Shown: positions 1-12,094, counted from the stretch's first letter. The stretch is 64,000 bases of DNA from Prorocentrum cordatum (GCA_963575745.1 CAUYUJ010015754.1:62001-126000); one strand, 5' to 3'. Notes: generated by a model from the sequence alone, not told the origin. Numbers and translations are program-made.

Positions 1-230
1 TTTCGCGTCGCACGCCCCCCTTCCCTCGGCTTCGGCGGCCATTTTGGGTGGACTGGGTTCGCCAGTTTCTCAAGTCCGGAACCTTGGGGGCCAGTCTTGG
101 ACGATCGTGGCGCCCTCAGGGACCGCAGACGCGCCGACGGTGTGTTAGCTAACGGCGAAGTAGGACAACCAGCTGTGGTAAGGCGTGGCTCGTGGCCAAA
201 AACAGGATTCCCAACCGCAGCACCCGCTAA

Positions 231-391
231 GCAGGAGGGGAAGAAACACACAGACACGATTCATCGTCGACTCCGGGGAAGATATGGGAAACTATGGGAA
301 ATGGGGGGAAGACAAAAGCGTAGAAACTATGGGGACATGTGGGGAACCCTGTCATTCGTGTGTATTTCTCTGTGTGTCCCAGGGCCCCTTC
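231..391 (+). mobile_element. Dispersed repeat family B, copy 1
   Basis: This is a ~160-bp unit that opens with GCAGGAGGGGAAGAAACACA and closes with GTGTGTCCCAGGGCCCCTTC. Further copies lie at 23244, 28706, 30650 and 40008, with a right-end fragment at 30236. The ends are imperfectly inverted (ACACACAGA near the left, TCTGTGTGT near the right). That suggests a small non-autonomous element, but no target duplication is clear. It has no coding capacity. Confidence 0.7.
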
Positions 392-590
392 GCTGAAGCA
401 AGCACGCCGTCGGCGCGGCCCTGGAGAGGGCCCCTGGCCAGGGGCAGCCGAGGGGAGGGACCCTCGGCGCCCCCAGGCGCTCCCGGGGGCCGCTGGGAAC
501 CCCCACGGAGCACGTGCGCACCCGCGGCAGCCGCCGCCTCCCCCCCAGACAGCCAGCACCGTCGTATCGTTCACCACCCACCAAACCACC

Positions 591-723
591 CCAACCCAAC
601 CCGAAGGCTCAGATTTACCCTCGATTTCCAGTGGGGGGGGGGGTCGGGAAGCATAGAAAAAGCACATGTGGAACCCTTACCCCCCCCCCCAACCCGAAAT
701 TCGGGTCTTCGGGTTGGGTTGGG
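591..723. mobile_element. Small foldback element with TIRs
   Basis: The left arm CCAACCCAACCCGAAGGC (591-608) is inverted at 705-723 (GTCTTCGGGTTGGGTTGGG). The interior holds G-run and C-run blocks. It is about 133 bp and noncoding. No second copy was seen. Confidence 0.4.
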
Positions 724-859
724 CTGGTCTGCTAGGTAGTCACAAAGAGCGCACAAAAAAACTGCTCTTCTGGGAGTCCTGACCCTTTCCCCAGGACCGG
801 CGTTTCAGCCATGCTGGTTGTCTGACGCTCCTGGGGTCTGGCGAGGGCTCCCTGAAGCC

Positions 860-2340
860 GAAACCCTCCAGTAAGGGACTCGTGAGGATTCCCCAGTAGA
901 GATTCCCTACGAGCTTTTACTGAGGATTCCTTATTGAGGCATATTTCTCAGGATTCCCTGGTAAGAACTCCCATGAAGGATTCATTATTAGGGATCCCTG
1001 AATAAGGCTTCCCTAGTATGGGTTCCTCAATCCCAACCTTTCAGCAACGATTTCTTATGAAGGATTTTTGCCAGCAGGGATTCCTCACTACGCATTCCCT
1101 TCTAAATAGTTGTTAGTTTGGGCTCCTTCGTCAGGATCCTTCTCACGGAACCTTTTTTAGGATACACTACGAAGGATTCTTTCATAATGAATAAGGATCC
1201 CCAACGAAGGATTCCCTACCAACGATTTTGAACTACGGATTCCTCACTACGGATTCCTATTTTAAGGATTCTTTATTAAGGACTCCTTTTTTTCAAGCTT
1301 CCCTTATCACGAAACTCAATTGAGGGTTCCCTTCGAAAGGATTCCTTACGGAAGGCTTCCTGACCAAGCATCTCCTACTAAGAGTTCGTGATCGAGGAAT
1401 CTTTAGTAAGGATTCCCTTGTCAGGGTTCGTTACCAAGGATTTCTTGTTATCGGTCCCTTAGTACGGATTCCTTGTGCAGTATTCCTTAGCCAAGGTTTT
1501 TTGCTACATATTCCTGCACAAGGATTTCCTATTATGGATTTTAGAAGCAGGCTTCCGTCGTCAGGAAGCATTCTTATATATCCCAGTGGAGGATTTCTGT
1601 ATGACCATTCCTTACTAATGAACCCCTACTGGGTAATGCTTAAGCAATCTTTGATAAGGACTCCCAGATCCGGATTCCTTACAAAGTATCCCTTAACAAA
1701 GTTTCCTTACTCAGGATCCTTTACTAAACATTTCTTTGCAAGGATTTCTGATTACGGACCCTTAGTAAGAACTCGCTATGAACAAAGGTTCCTTGATAAT
1801 GACTCCCTGGGAAAGAAACCTGACTAAGAGTTCCCCAATCAGAATTCCTGAGCATGGATTCCTTATCACGGATTATTTATTCAGGACTCGTGGTTCAGGA
1901 ATTTTTAACAAGCATCTCCTAGACACAATTCTTTTCTAAGTATTCCCATCCTAATGGTTAGTTAGTGCAGACTCCCTGATCAGGATTTCTGAATATGGAA
2001 CTCTAGGTAATAATTCCTTACTGGGGATTCCTTGCTTACGGATCCTTACGAAGGGTTCCTTTCTAAGGATTCCTTCCTAAGGATTCCTTCCTAAGGATTT
2101 CCGATCAACTATTCCTCAGTGAGGATTTCTGAGTTAGGAAGCCTTACGAAAACGGATTCCCTAGTAAGGGTTCCGTAGTCAGGTTTCTTCACTAAGGATT
2201 CCTTACGAAGGATTCGTTATTGAGGAATCCGTAGCAAGAAATCTCAAGTCAATATTCCTTCCAAACGAATTCCCACTAAGGAGTCCCCAGTAAGGAGTCG
2301 CTTTTAAGGAATTCGGATTAAGGGCTCCCTACGAGGGGTG
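860..2340. repeat. Degenerate AAGGATTCC satellite, ~1.5 kb
   Basis: The stretch is a heavily diverged tandem array of a 12-16 bp palindromic unit close to AAGGATTCCTTA, with variable spacers such as CTAN and CGAN. Local runs such as 2058-2100 keep nearly exact copies. ORFs here merely translate the repeat. No gene is visible. Confidence 0.75.
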
Positions 2341-3045
2341 ATTATGGACCTCTCAGAATTCCTAGGGATTTCTGGGACTGGAAGGGGTTCGTAGGGATTC
2401 GCCGGGTAACATTGGATTCGTATGTAGCGATTCCTATTAGGGAAGGTTCGCTGGTGGTCACAGTCGTCAGCTCGGGAAAGTATTCATGGATACTCCGAAG
2501 CGATGCCCTGGATCCCCAGGGAATGCTACAGGCTGGTTGCTGGGATTGCTCGGGTTGCCGGGGTTGCCCCAGAGCTCGCAAGTCCGCGTTGACACCAGGG
2601 GACGAGGCGAACCTTCTAGTCCCAGGCCTCGGGGCTCTCCTCCTCCTTCTCCTCCTCCTCCTCCTCCTAGATCCTCCTCCTCCTCCTCCTCCTCCTCCTC
2701 CTCGGTCCTCCTCCGCCTCCTCCTCCTCTTCTTCCTCCTCCTCCTCCTCGATCCTCCTCGATCCTTCTCGATCCTCTTCGATCCTCCTCGATCCCTTCAT
2801 GTTCTTTGGTTCCTCTCTTCCACGACGCGAGCACGCCTGGGCCTGCGGCCGCCGCCCCTCTTGGCCGCCCCGCCCGCCCCCCCCCCCTCTCCAGCCACCA
2901 GCTGGCGAGCTGGCCGAAGGGGCCAGCCGAGCGCAGCCCAGCGCCCAGCAGGAGGGGCGGGGGGCGGTCGGGCGTGCCTCCCGAGGCCTGGAGGTCGCCG
3001 CCGCCGCCGCCGCCGGCGGCGGCGGCGGCGACGTCGTCGTCGTTG

Positions 3046-3094
<49 letters not shown>

Positions 3095-3100
3095 TGGCGT

Positions 3101-3137
<37 letters not shown>

Positions 3138-3238
3138 CCGCGGGCGGCAGCGCGCGCGCGCGTGCGCCCGGGGGTCTGGCTCGGCGTGCCGGATCTGCGC
3201 GGTGGCCGCGCCTGCGCCCGCCCGTCGCGGGCGCCTCG
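2341..3238. repeat. TCC and GTC/GCC trinucleotide tracts
   Basis: A (TCC)n tract covers about 2638-2810, and a (GTC)n/(GCC)n tract covers about 2990-3142. All overlapping ORFs are homopolymeric (Ser, Leu, Pro, Arg, Asp, Val), which is the mark of simple repeat rather than coding sequence. The DNA between them is GC-rich with nothing recognisable. Confidence 0.8.
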
Positions 3239-3246
3239 CCCCAGGC

Positions 3247-3410
3247 TTAAGTCGGGCGTGTCCCCCTAAGTACATGGGGATTTTGGGCGAAAAGTAAAAG
3301 ATACTCAAAAAATACCTCCCAAGTGCTAAGAGATAGTAAAAAAATCTTCCCCAGACTATCTTTTGACTATTTTGGAGCATCCCCCCTGCAAAGGGGCATG
3401 CCCGACTTAA
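3247..3410. mobile_element. TIR element family C, copy 1, with 8-bp target duplication
   Basis: The left terminus TTAAGTCGGGCGTGTCCCC is inverted at the right end as GGGGCATGCCCGACTTAA. The 164-bp element is flanked on both sides by CCCCAGGC (3239-3246 and 3411-3418), which reads as an 8-bp target-site duplication. That length is typical of hAT-type transposition, although the terminus is not a classic hAT end. The interior is AT-richer than its surroundings and noncoding, so this is a MITE-like non-autonomous element. Confidence 0.75.
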
Positions 3411-3419
3411 CCCCAGGCT

Positions 3420-5276
3420 CTCCAGGCATCGGGCGGGCTGACTGTTCCCAGCCCTGCACTTTGCAGCTGCCGTGTCTCGTCTGGATCACGACGGAGGTCT
3501 GGTTCCTCCTGGGACTTAGATGGGTCGATTGCTTTTGGTGGTGATTGGTTTGATGGCGGGTACCGTCTTGGGTCGATCTTGGGGACTTCTCGTGCCGTCG
3601 TGGACCCTGGCGGGGCCGAGCCTACGAGAATGTCGAATCTGGTTCCCGAGCCAACTGCGTGTTGCATGAGTTTGGCCTCATGGTCCGGCCCCGAGAGCCT
3701 CCAAGGCGGCCCTAGAGACTCCCCAGGCGGCTCCAGCACCTGCCCCCCCCCTCCACGCCTAATTTCCTGAGAGCGCTTCGGGGGCTTCGGGAAAGGATGT
3801 CAGACAAGCCCCCAGAGCAGGCGAGAGCGCCCAGGGCTTCTTTCAGTTGGGGCCCTGGGCCTGGATAGCGAGTGTTGTCTGCATTCAGTTTAGGTGGTTA
3901 GATGACCCGAACACAGGACCAGATTGAGGACCTGAATGCGCTCAACTTTGTGCACACGTCACCACGGTGGCGAAGGAGGAGGAGGAGGAGGAGGAGGCTA
4001 GGACGCAGGGCCGCCGTTGAACACGTTCCAAAGCAATGCCAGTCAATCCGGAGACACCCCCACGGCAATGCCCAGAGCACTGCCAGAACCCATGCCAGGT
4101 GCTGATGGAAGTGTCCCTGGCCCAAGATGTTCCCATCTCCCAGGCCGTTTTGGAGCGTAGGGTATTCTCGGCGGCGTGCTCAGGGAGGAAGTCCAGAGGG
4201 GGCGGGCCTCTAAGGAGGCTCTGAATGACCCCGGCCTTCAGAGCAGCTTTCTAAGCCTTCTCCGAAGGCCGAGACGGCTTCTCAGAAGGCCAGAGGAGGA
4301 GGAGGAGGAGGAGGAGGAGGAGGAGGAGGAGGAGGAGGAAGCCCCGTCGCCTTCTGAGAAGGCCTGCCCCCTCTCACTTCCCCCCTCGGCGTGCCGCCGA
4401 TTTCCCCCCCCCCCCCTCGGGCTTCCTCTGGTGCCACCCGGGGCCACGGGGATCCTCCCCGCAGCCACGGGGACGGCTCGGCCGGGCTCCTGGCCGCTCT
4501 CACCAGCACTCTGGCCGCATGTGGGGCCTGGGCAGCGCTGGTGGCCAGCGCAGGGGGGCGGGGGGAGGGAGGACGAGGATCGGGGGGGGGGGCGGGGGGG
4601 AAGACGGATCAGAGGAGCCAAAGGTGCTGAGAATGATGCGTTCCAAGACCGTCAGGAGTTCCAAGGTTTCCGAACGTTCCGCACGAGCTGCGGAAACGAC
4701 GGCTGCTAGATATTCCAGAATTCATGGAACATAGCTTGAGCCAATCGTATCGTGACATTGCTCTTGTCCTACAGGACGATCCTCTTCCTCGGGGGATCCT
4801 CCTCCTCCTCCTCCTCCTCCTCCTCCTCCTCCTCCTCCTCCTCAGGGGGCCGCCCAGGGATCCAGCGCTCGGCGATGGCGATAGAGCTTATTTAGTCTGC
4901 CAGTGTGTGAGTGGCACCATGCTTTGCCTGCATTGTCAGTACCTTCAGTCTCCTCAGGAGATCCTCCTCATCCTCCTCCTCCTCTCCGTCCCCTTTCCCC
5001 CCCTCCCCCTTCGCCTCTCCCTTCCTTCCCCGTCCCCCTACCTCCTCTTCTGTCTTCCTTAGAAATAACCTACCTCCTACCCCTACCTCCCTCCTACCTC
5101 CTACCTCCTTTCTTCCTCAGAAATGCTCCTCTCCTCCTCGTCCTCCTCCAACCTCCTCCTCCTCCTTCCCCCTGCCTCCTACCTTCCCTTTTCTTCCTAC
5201 CCCTACCTCCTGACTCGCCTCTCCCTTCCTTCCCCCTCCCCCTACCTCCTCCTCCTCCTCCTCCTCCTCTCTTTTT
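3420..5276. other. No gene seen; short GGA/TCC tracts
   Basis: The stretch holds (GGA)n at 3973-4000 and about 4290-4340, (TCC)n at about 4797-4842, and a long pyrimidine-rich tract from about 4955 to 5275. Remaining sequence is unique but shows no protein motif on either strand. Confidence 0.6.
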
Positions 5277-6110
5277 CCCGCAGACATATAAACAAAACTC
5301 CTCCCCGTCGCGCCCCGAGACGTGTGTCGGTCGGGCGGGCCGGGCGTCTCGCCTGAGACCTCCTCGCACCGGGTGTGATTCTCGAGCTTCGAACTTTCGA
5401 GCAGGGGGTCGCCTGCAGCATCGATTTGCCCCAGCATTGACTTTTCCTTGTCAGAGCCACGGGCAGTTCGTAGTACTCTCGCAGATCTACGAATGGTTGG
5501 CGTCTTCTTGCTCAAGGGTCGACGTGAACATGAATCTTGGGGTAATCCAATTCTGTAGTCGACCCCCCAGTCGAAATTCGCATGAGCTTCACAGACGGGG
5601 GGCGTGTCGTTCTCGAAATGTGGTTCTCGCGGTAGCGTCGCCCACACGTGTGAAACGTTGTCAAGAGTTTCACGGATTGGAGGGCGGAGGGTTTTCAAAA
5701 AGTGATTCTCGCCTTACCGCCGCGCAGACTCGTCTTAAACGTCTGCAGGACATTAACGGATCGATGGTGTTTTTGTTTCGAAAGGTGGTTCTCGCTTTAG
5801 TTCCGCGCACGTTCGCCCTACATATTTTGCACGAGTTTCACGGGTGGAGGGCGGATCGGCTTCAAACTGTGGTTCTCCCTCTCGCTCCGCGCACAATCCT
5901 TTGAACTGCTTGCGATCGGTTCACGGATGGAGGGGGTGCCGCTCTCAAACGTCGGCTCTCCCCGTATGGCTGCGCACAGTCGTCTTGCACGTTTTGCCCG
6001 AGCTCCACGGCTGGGCTGGAGGGCCGGTCGGTTTCAACATGTGGTCCTCGCCTTTAGCGCCGCGCACCGTCGCTCTTATGTCCACGACAGTGTAGCGGGG
6101 TCTTGTGGCT
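5277..6110 (+). repeat. 85-bp satellite module S, forward copy
   Basis: From about 5560 to 6080 the sequence repeats a diverged ~85-bp unit: TTTCACGGATGGAGGGCGG, a CAAA.TGTGGTTCTCGC stretch, then CGCCGCGCAC. The array is preceded by a distinctive end (GTCGCGCCCCGAG near 5308, TCGCCTGAGAC near 5350), itself preceded by a TCC tract. The same array and end recur in inverted orientation at 27700-28130, so the module is larger than the unit itself. Confidence 0.75.
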
Positions 6111-6111
6111 G

Positions 6112-6493
6112 AAGTCCCAGGAATGCGGTGTGGGCACGATTTAGGGTTGTCAGGGCGCATTACTCACACATTCGCGACGATCAGGTCCCAGGAATGGTTT
6201 TTCTCTGGCGCGATGCAGGGTCGTTAGGACGCAACTGTGAAGTTGATTCGTGGCGTTGAAGTCTCCGGAGTAGTGTATCGGCGCGATTGTGAATTCTCAG
6301 ACGGTTGTCTTCCCACGGGGCACTCCCAGCAGTGCGAATACATATTGTGGGGATTTATGAAGAAAAAATCCGGTGGGTGGATTTGTTGCAACATCGTTGG
6401 TGCGTCTTGGGTCTGCACTGGTACTCCTCCTCCTCTTCCTCCTGCTCCTCCTCCTCCTCCTCCTCCTCCTCCTCCTCTCCCTCCTCCTCCTCC

Positions 6494-6528
<35 letters not shown>

Positions 6529-6737
6529 CTCCCCCTCCTCCTCCCCCTCCTCCTCCCCCTGCTCTGGGAAAGGGTCGCGCGCGCGGGCGCGCGGAGCGCG
6601 GCGGCGCCAGGAAGCGGGTGCGGAGCCCGGGTGCCTGCAGCGAAGACGCGGCGCAGCCGCCCCAGCCTGGCAGGCGCGCCCGACGGCCGCCCCTCGTCGT
6701 CATCGTCGTCGTCGTCGTTGTCGTCGTCGTCGTCGTC

Positions 6738-6769
<32 letters not shown>

Positions 6770-7300
6770 TATCGTCGTCGTCGTCGTCGTCGTCGTTATC
6801 GTCGTCGTTATCGTCGTCGTCGTCGTCGTCGTCGTCGTCTCCGCGTCCGCCGTCGTCGCCGTCGCCGTCGTCGCCGCCGCCGCTGCCACCGCCGTCGTCG
6901 TCGTCGTCGTCATCGCCGCCGACGACGTCGTCGTCGTCGTTGTCGTCGTCGTCGTTGTTGTCGTCGCTGTCCTCCTTCTCCTCCTGTGTCTTCTCCTCCA
7001 TCCCCTCTTCCGGTATTTCTTGGGGACCCACGTGCGGCGCACGCTGCGCGGTGCCATCTTCGCTCTCCTCTCATCTTCCCTTCCCTCTCTTCATCCTCCT
7101 GCTCTTCTTCCTCGTGTTCCGCTTCGTGATCTCCGGCTTAAGAGGTCAATGCGATCCTTGATCGAGTTGCTCTCCTAGGTCCTAGCTCAGCTTCCGCCTC
7201 GTGCGGGTTGTTCCCCAGGTAGCCCCGATTGTCACTTTCCAATTTTGGCTGCTTCTTCTTATGACCCCACGGTGGTGATGCATTTTCACCTCAGAGACGA
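6112..7300. repeat. Short tandem pair, then TCC and GTC tracts
   Basis: Two related ~65-bp units sharing GTCCCAGGAATG lie at 6112-6234. A (CTC)n tract runs from about 6423 to 6560 and (GTC)n from about 6692 to 6975. Long ORFs here encode only Ser, Val, Arg, Pro or Asp runs and are not credible genes. Confidence 0.7.
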
Positions 7301-7888
7301 TCTCAGCTGATGCTAAAAATAGCGTGGTTGCTTTTATCTATCCAGTGCTTGTTTGTTTTTGCTATTGTAGAAAGCTTGTCGGTTTCGGGCCAAACAGAAC
7401 GAAGCAACAACGGCAGCTCCAAACAGAAAACACACAACGGCAGTACACAAAGGAACCAGGCCGACAATGGCGCGAGCGAGAGAGTCAAAACGGAGGAAAA
7501 TTGCCCCCCCCCCCCCCCAGGGGGAAACCACGTGGATCTTGTAAACGAAAAACACGCCCAAGCGTTTTTAGCATCATCTAAGCTCGAGTATCCCCATTCA
7601 TTATTTTTCAACTTCGTCTGCTGCTACTAACCCCACTGTGGTGATGCCATGTTTGACCTCAGAGGACAAACCCGTCCCAAGAACAACGTATGCCGGTGCG
7701 CGTCGAGCGAACTTGTTTCAAGGAAACTTCCTTTGACCATGATGGTTTGCATGTACGGCTCTAACTGCTTGTGATGTTAAAGGGGATTGTGCGGCGTCCT
7801 CCGTAAGGGCCTGCCTAAGCAATCCTCAGTCCTCCACCCTCGTCGACGCTGCCCGCTGGTGCTAGGGGAGGGGCGCGTCTGCATCCAG
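7301..7888. other. No gene seen
   Basis: This AT-richer stretch has a C17 homopolymer near 7503 and no coherent coding motif in any frame. Confidence 0.5.
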
Positions 7889-8165
7889 GCATCATGGATG
7901 TGGCCGCCGCAGCGCGGGACGGAAGATGGACGAAAGTGTGGTGCCCCCGTGCACAGCGAAGCTTTTTTTCCGATGAGTGGTGGTGGCTGTCGTGCTGCTG
8001 TTGGCGGTTTTGCTGCGTTTGTGTGCAGGCATCATGGATGTGGTCGCCGGAGCGCGGGACGGAAGATGGACGCAAGTGTGGTGCCCCCGTGCACAGCGAA
8101 GCTTTTTTTCCGATGGGTGATGGTGGCTGTCGTGCTGCTGTTGACGGTTTCGCTGGTGCTGCTCC
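7889..8165 (+). repeat. Tandem duplication, 140-bp period
   Basis: CAGGCATCATGGATGTGG recurs exactly 140 bp apart (7886 and 8026). Both copies continue with about 90% identity through GCACAGCGAAGC and TGGCTGTCGTGCTGCTGTTG. The period is not a multiple of three and no protein family is evident. Confidence 0.8.
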
Positions 8166-9145
8166 TCTCCCGCACCCTCCAACCAACCAAGCGGTCGTTC
8201 CCTAGCATGGTAGTCCTTCTTCGTTTCTTCGTCTTTCTCTTCTCCTCCTGCTTCTGCTGCTGGTCGTCCCTTCTGCAAATGAACAAAACATCCTTGTCGT
8301 CGTCGCCCTCGCCCTCTACACTCTTCCTCGTCTCCACATCCCTGTCCTGCTCCAGCGTCTTCTCCTGCTCCTGTTGCTGAGATTGCTTCAGCTCCAGACC
8401 CCGATCATCCTCGTCCCCCGCCTCCTACTCCTGCCCCTCTTCCCCCTTCACTTCAAGGTTGCTGCTTCCCCTTCTCGGCGGCGACGCCGATGACAGTGAT
8501 GACGCCGAAGAGGAGGATGATAATGCGGAGTATGATGAGGATTATGATGATGATGAGGAGGAGGAGGATGAGGGTGAGGATGATGATGATGAGGAGGAGG
8601 AGGAGGCGGGAGGAGGAGGAGGAGTACGACGACGACGTCGGCAGTGTCGTTGCCGTCGCGTCTTCCCTCCTGTCTAGACGCCGACCGAAGGACCCTGAGG
8701 ACCACCCCGGGCTCAGGAGGGACCGTGGTTTCTGGGCAGCCCATGAGGTCCAGGCCGGGGAAGCCTTCCGTGGACGAGGCTCGCCGTGGCGATGAAAGCC
8801 CTCTCGTTCCTTCGGTATCGCTCCTGGTGGCAGCAGCCCAGCTGTGCCTTCTCGCCCAGGGCTGGACCTAAACGCTGCATTGCTGGACTTCGGCTGTGCT
8901 TTGTTATTCGCTGTGGCAGGAATGTGCAGGAAACAGGGTAGAGCAAAACCAACGACACAGCGTACACGAAACGAAACACAACGTAAAGGTTCAGCCCTGT
9001 TCGCGCCCACCCCCCCCCGCAAGGAAGCCGAAGGACCCCAGGACGGACCGCGGGCCCGACCTCGCCGATGCATTCGGGTCGCCGGCACAGACCACCGGCG
9101 CGGGGGGGGGGGCGGTCCTCCCTACCTCCCCTCCTCGGAGGAGGA

Positions 9146-9219
<74 letters not shown>

Positions 9220-11294
9220 GGCAGGAGGAGGCGGGCGAGGACGAGGAGCAGGGAGGGACGAGAGGCAGGCCAGGGAGGGGATACCGGCCTCGCCTCGAGT
9301 CCTGCGGTGGAGGCTCCACGGAGATTGTCGGGCATCTTGAGGTCTCTGGGGCCGCCTGGGATCTCACCGGGCCTCCTGAGGCCACTTTGGGCCTCAGAGT
9401 CGCCATTGGGTCTACTGAGCACTCCTGAGGCCTTTAGGGGCCTGCTGGGGCATCCTGCGCCCTTTCCTGGTGTCTCTAGTGTCCCTCCCCTGGTTCCTGC
9501 TCCTCCTGTTCCTCCGCCCTCCTCACCTCTCATTGTCACCCCCTCCCCGTTCAGACCATCATATTTTCCCACTCGTAGGTAGCCCACAGGGAAACAAACT
9601 GTGCTACTGATAGCTGCCTAGGCATCATGTTGGGATCTCGTGCTTATTCGGAATGGCTGTTTCAATTTTGACGCAAGGTTATACGCTAAATGCATCCATG
9701 AATGTTTTCGTATACGGTGTGAGGTCACACCATGATCTTAATTATAGACATGCGCACCAAAACAGACACCGAGTTCCATGACCTCACATCACACCGCCCA
9801 ACAAGTCGTACCGGTCCTGCTCCTCCTCCGACCCATGTCCTCCGCTCTCCTCCCGCTCTGCTCCCCCGCACGGAGAGCAGTTTCCTTCTCGTGCCGTTCC
9901 CCTCTGCCAGCGTGCCGCCCATTTCGACCTCGAGTGGGCGGAGAGGGGGGGATCGCGCGGCGGTGCGCCGGCGACGTCGGGACTGCGAAGACGGGCCCAG
10001 CATACCCCGCCAGCCCGCCGACGCGTCGACGACGTGGCACGGCCTGCCGATGCCGTGAGCTCTGGAGCCGTGCGGGTGGTGGCACGGTCAGCTCCTCCCT
10101 CCTCCCTCCTCCCTCCTCCCTCCTCCCTCCTCCCTCCTCCCTTCTCCTCCTCTCGACGACGTGGCACGGTCAGGAACACTGGCTTCTCGTACCTCGCCCT
10201 CTGGTTCTGGCCCACCACACCTCGGCGCGGCACGCTGACCACGTCCCGGCCCCCCATCATCGTCTCAGGCTTTTCCCAGCCTCCGTCCCGAGAGGCAGAG
10301 CGACACGCCGTCGGCTTGCAAGGCAGCACGTGCCACAGTGGCCGCCGCCGCGACACGCTGAGCAATGGCTCCTGACCGCAGTGTGCCAGAGGTCGGCGCT
10401 GGGCCCGTCTCTTGCATTGGCCCCTCAGCGGGCGAGTCCGGGCGCGTCGTGGGCGGTGCAGATGCGCAGTCTGCAGTTCGGGGAGGCGGCCCCCAGCGCT
10501 AACCTTCCTGATGCCCGAAGGATGGTTTCACGAGACCGCCAAGACAGCCCAAGAGGGACTCCAAGACGACCTCGTCGGAGGCGAGAGCCCCACAGGCGGG
10601 CTCCAAGAGGACCTCAGAGGCCTTCCAGACGGCCCCAGGAGCCTCCTCCCAACACTGCCCCAGAGGGGCTCCAAGACGGCCGCGTCGGAGCGCTCGGGGC
10701 TCGAAGGAAGGTGATCTGTTCTAGTGGTCGCGTCACTGTCGGGTCTGTCGTGGTCTTATTTTCCGACGCCGAGGGGGCACCAGCTGTCGAACACCCAGTG
10801 GCTATTCTCATTTTTTGCGTTTTTTACTTTGTTGTTTCGAGAGGGAGCTCCATGTTTGTCCCAGATGTTTCTGCAGGGGCCCATAACTGCTGAACTTGGG
10901 GCCAAACTGGCTACACAGACCCTCATTACGGTCTCAAGAGGCTGCCCAGATACCCAAGGCAGAGGACCCCAACAAGGAGCGCAAACGTATATTGTCTCGA
11001 TGGGGACTCGATGGTAGCGCAAGAGAGGCTCCGAGATGGCCCCTGTGAAGGCAAGATCCCCCCACCAACGGTCAAGAACGTATCCAGACGGAGCATCATG
11101 GGTCCGATGCAACGCCAGAGGTCCACAAGAGGGTCCTGCGCGGCCCCCAAAATGACCCAAGGGGGGCTTCAAGACAGACGGCCCCTTCGGAACTCCCGGT
11201 GCTCCAAAGTAATGCGTCCCTTCCTGAACAGATAGGGACCGTCGTGATCGCGCACGATCGTTGCCCGAGCCGCCTCGGGCCGCCCTCTCCAGGT
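8166..11294. other. No gene seen; assorted simple repeats
   Basis: The stretch contains GAT/GGA-rich sequence (about 8500-8625), (GAC)n (about 9146-9220) and a CTCCCTC heptamer array (about 10095-10150). There are also diverged ~10-15 bp repeats with GAGGC/GGCCTC themes (about 9300-9480, 10520-10690 and 11000-11220). A GGTGTGAGGTCA sequence is inverted about 60 bp away (9717 and 9779). No coding motif is recognised. Confidence 0.55.
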
Positions 11295-11465
11295 TTATGT
11301 CGGGCGTGTCCCCCTACAGGGGGACTGTCGACGGAAAAAAACAAATACCCTAACAAAATACCCCCAAAAATGTGTATATATATATATATATATATATATG
11401 CTCATATATATATAATTACTCCAAACATAGTCCCCAGATCATTTTTGGACTATTGTTTGACACAT
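11295..11465. mobile_element. TIR element family C, copy 2, expanded by (TA)n
   Basis: The left terminus TTATGTCGGGCGTGTCCCC matches copy 1 at 3247 with one change. The interior has a (TA)n microsatellite (about 11372-11412), then CCCCAGATCATTTTTGGACTATTGTTTGAC, which aligns loosely with copy 1. The right TIR is missing or too diverged to see. Confidence 0.55.
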
Positions 11466-12049
11466 CTCTTATATCAATGATCGCGCCACTCGGGTCTGCC
11501 CAGGTTGCCCCCAGCGGAGTGTTACGGCGGCACACTCGGCCCCCAGACGTGCCCAGAGCGGCCCGAGTGGAGGCCCAACGGGTCTCATACTCCTCCTCCT
11601 CCTCCTCCTCCTCCTCCTCCTCCTCGTCCTCCTCTTCCTCCTCCTCCTCCTCCTCACATTATCTTTCGGAGGCCACCCAGATAGCCACGAGGACCTCAAG
11701 ATGGAGCAAGAGGGCGCCGAGACTGACACAGAGGCCCGCAAGGCAGCCCCAGACAGGTTCCAGAGCGGCCCCATACGGAGCTGAGAGCCCCTCCGGGGAT
11801 AGAACAAAACGGCTGCAAGGCGAGCCCTGATGCTCTCAGAGCGCTCCCAAGAGGTCCAAAGACGGCCCCTTTGCAGCTCCCGGGGTTCGAAAGTATTGCG
11901 ACCATTTCCTTATCAAAATTATCGCGCCGCTCTCGGGTCTAATTCGACCTTGCTTTCCCAGTCTGAGTGGGAAATCATTGTCAACACCGTAATGCATTTT
12001 ACGGTTTTCGTTTTTAACCCCGGCTGCCTCAAGAGGGACAAGCACAGAA
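11466..12049. other. No gene seen; TCC tract
   Basis: (TCC)n covers about 11590-11655. The flanks are GC-rich, with short GAGGCCCA-like repeats. Nothing coding is recognised. Confidence 0.5.
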
Positions 12050-12094
12050 TCCATTGCTATGTTGGCTCACGCGGCGTAGCTATTTTGACCCAAG
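12050..12094 (+). other. Two tandem spliced-leader relics
   Basis: The dinoflagellate spliced leader ends in GTAGCCATTTTGGCTCAAG. Two back-to-back 22-nt matches occur here: 12050-12071 (17/22, containing GTTGGCTCAC) and 12073-12094 (about 18/22, containing GTAGCTATTTTGACCCAAG). Tandem relics are a known signature of repeated retroposition of trans-spliced mRNA in dinoflagellates. An ATG follows 16 nt after the second relic. Each match alone is weak; adjacency makes the call credible. Confidence 0.55.

Noticed and set aside
32-76. GCCATTTTGG followed by GCCAGTTTCTCAAG near the window start
   Set aside because: It could be a leader and inner relic, but matches are about 15/22 with gaps; too weak to call.
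2231-2251. TCCGTAGC...CTCAAG resembling a spliced leader
   Set aside because: Only the two ends match (14 of 22); the middle does not, and it lies within the AAGGATTCC satellite.
4734-4745. CTTGAGCCAAT, inverse of the leader end
   Set aside because: Only about 11 bases match; expected by chance in 64 kb.
6237-7178. Long Val-, Ser- and Asp-rich frames on both strands
   Set aside because: They are products of TCC and GTC tracts; composition is homopolymeric.
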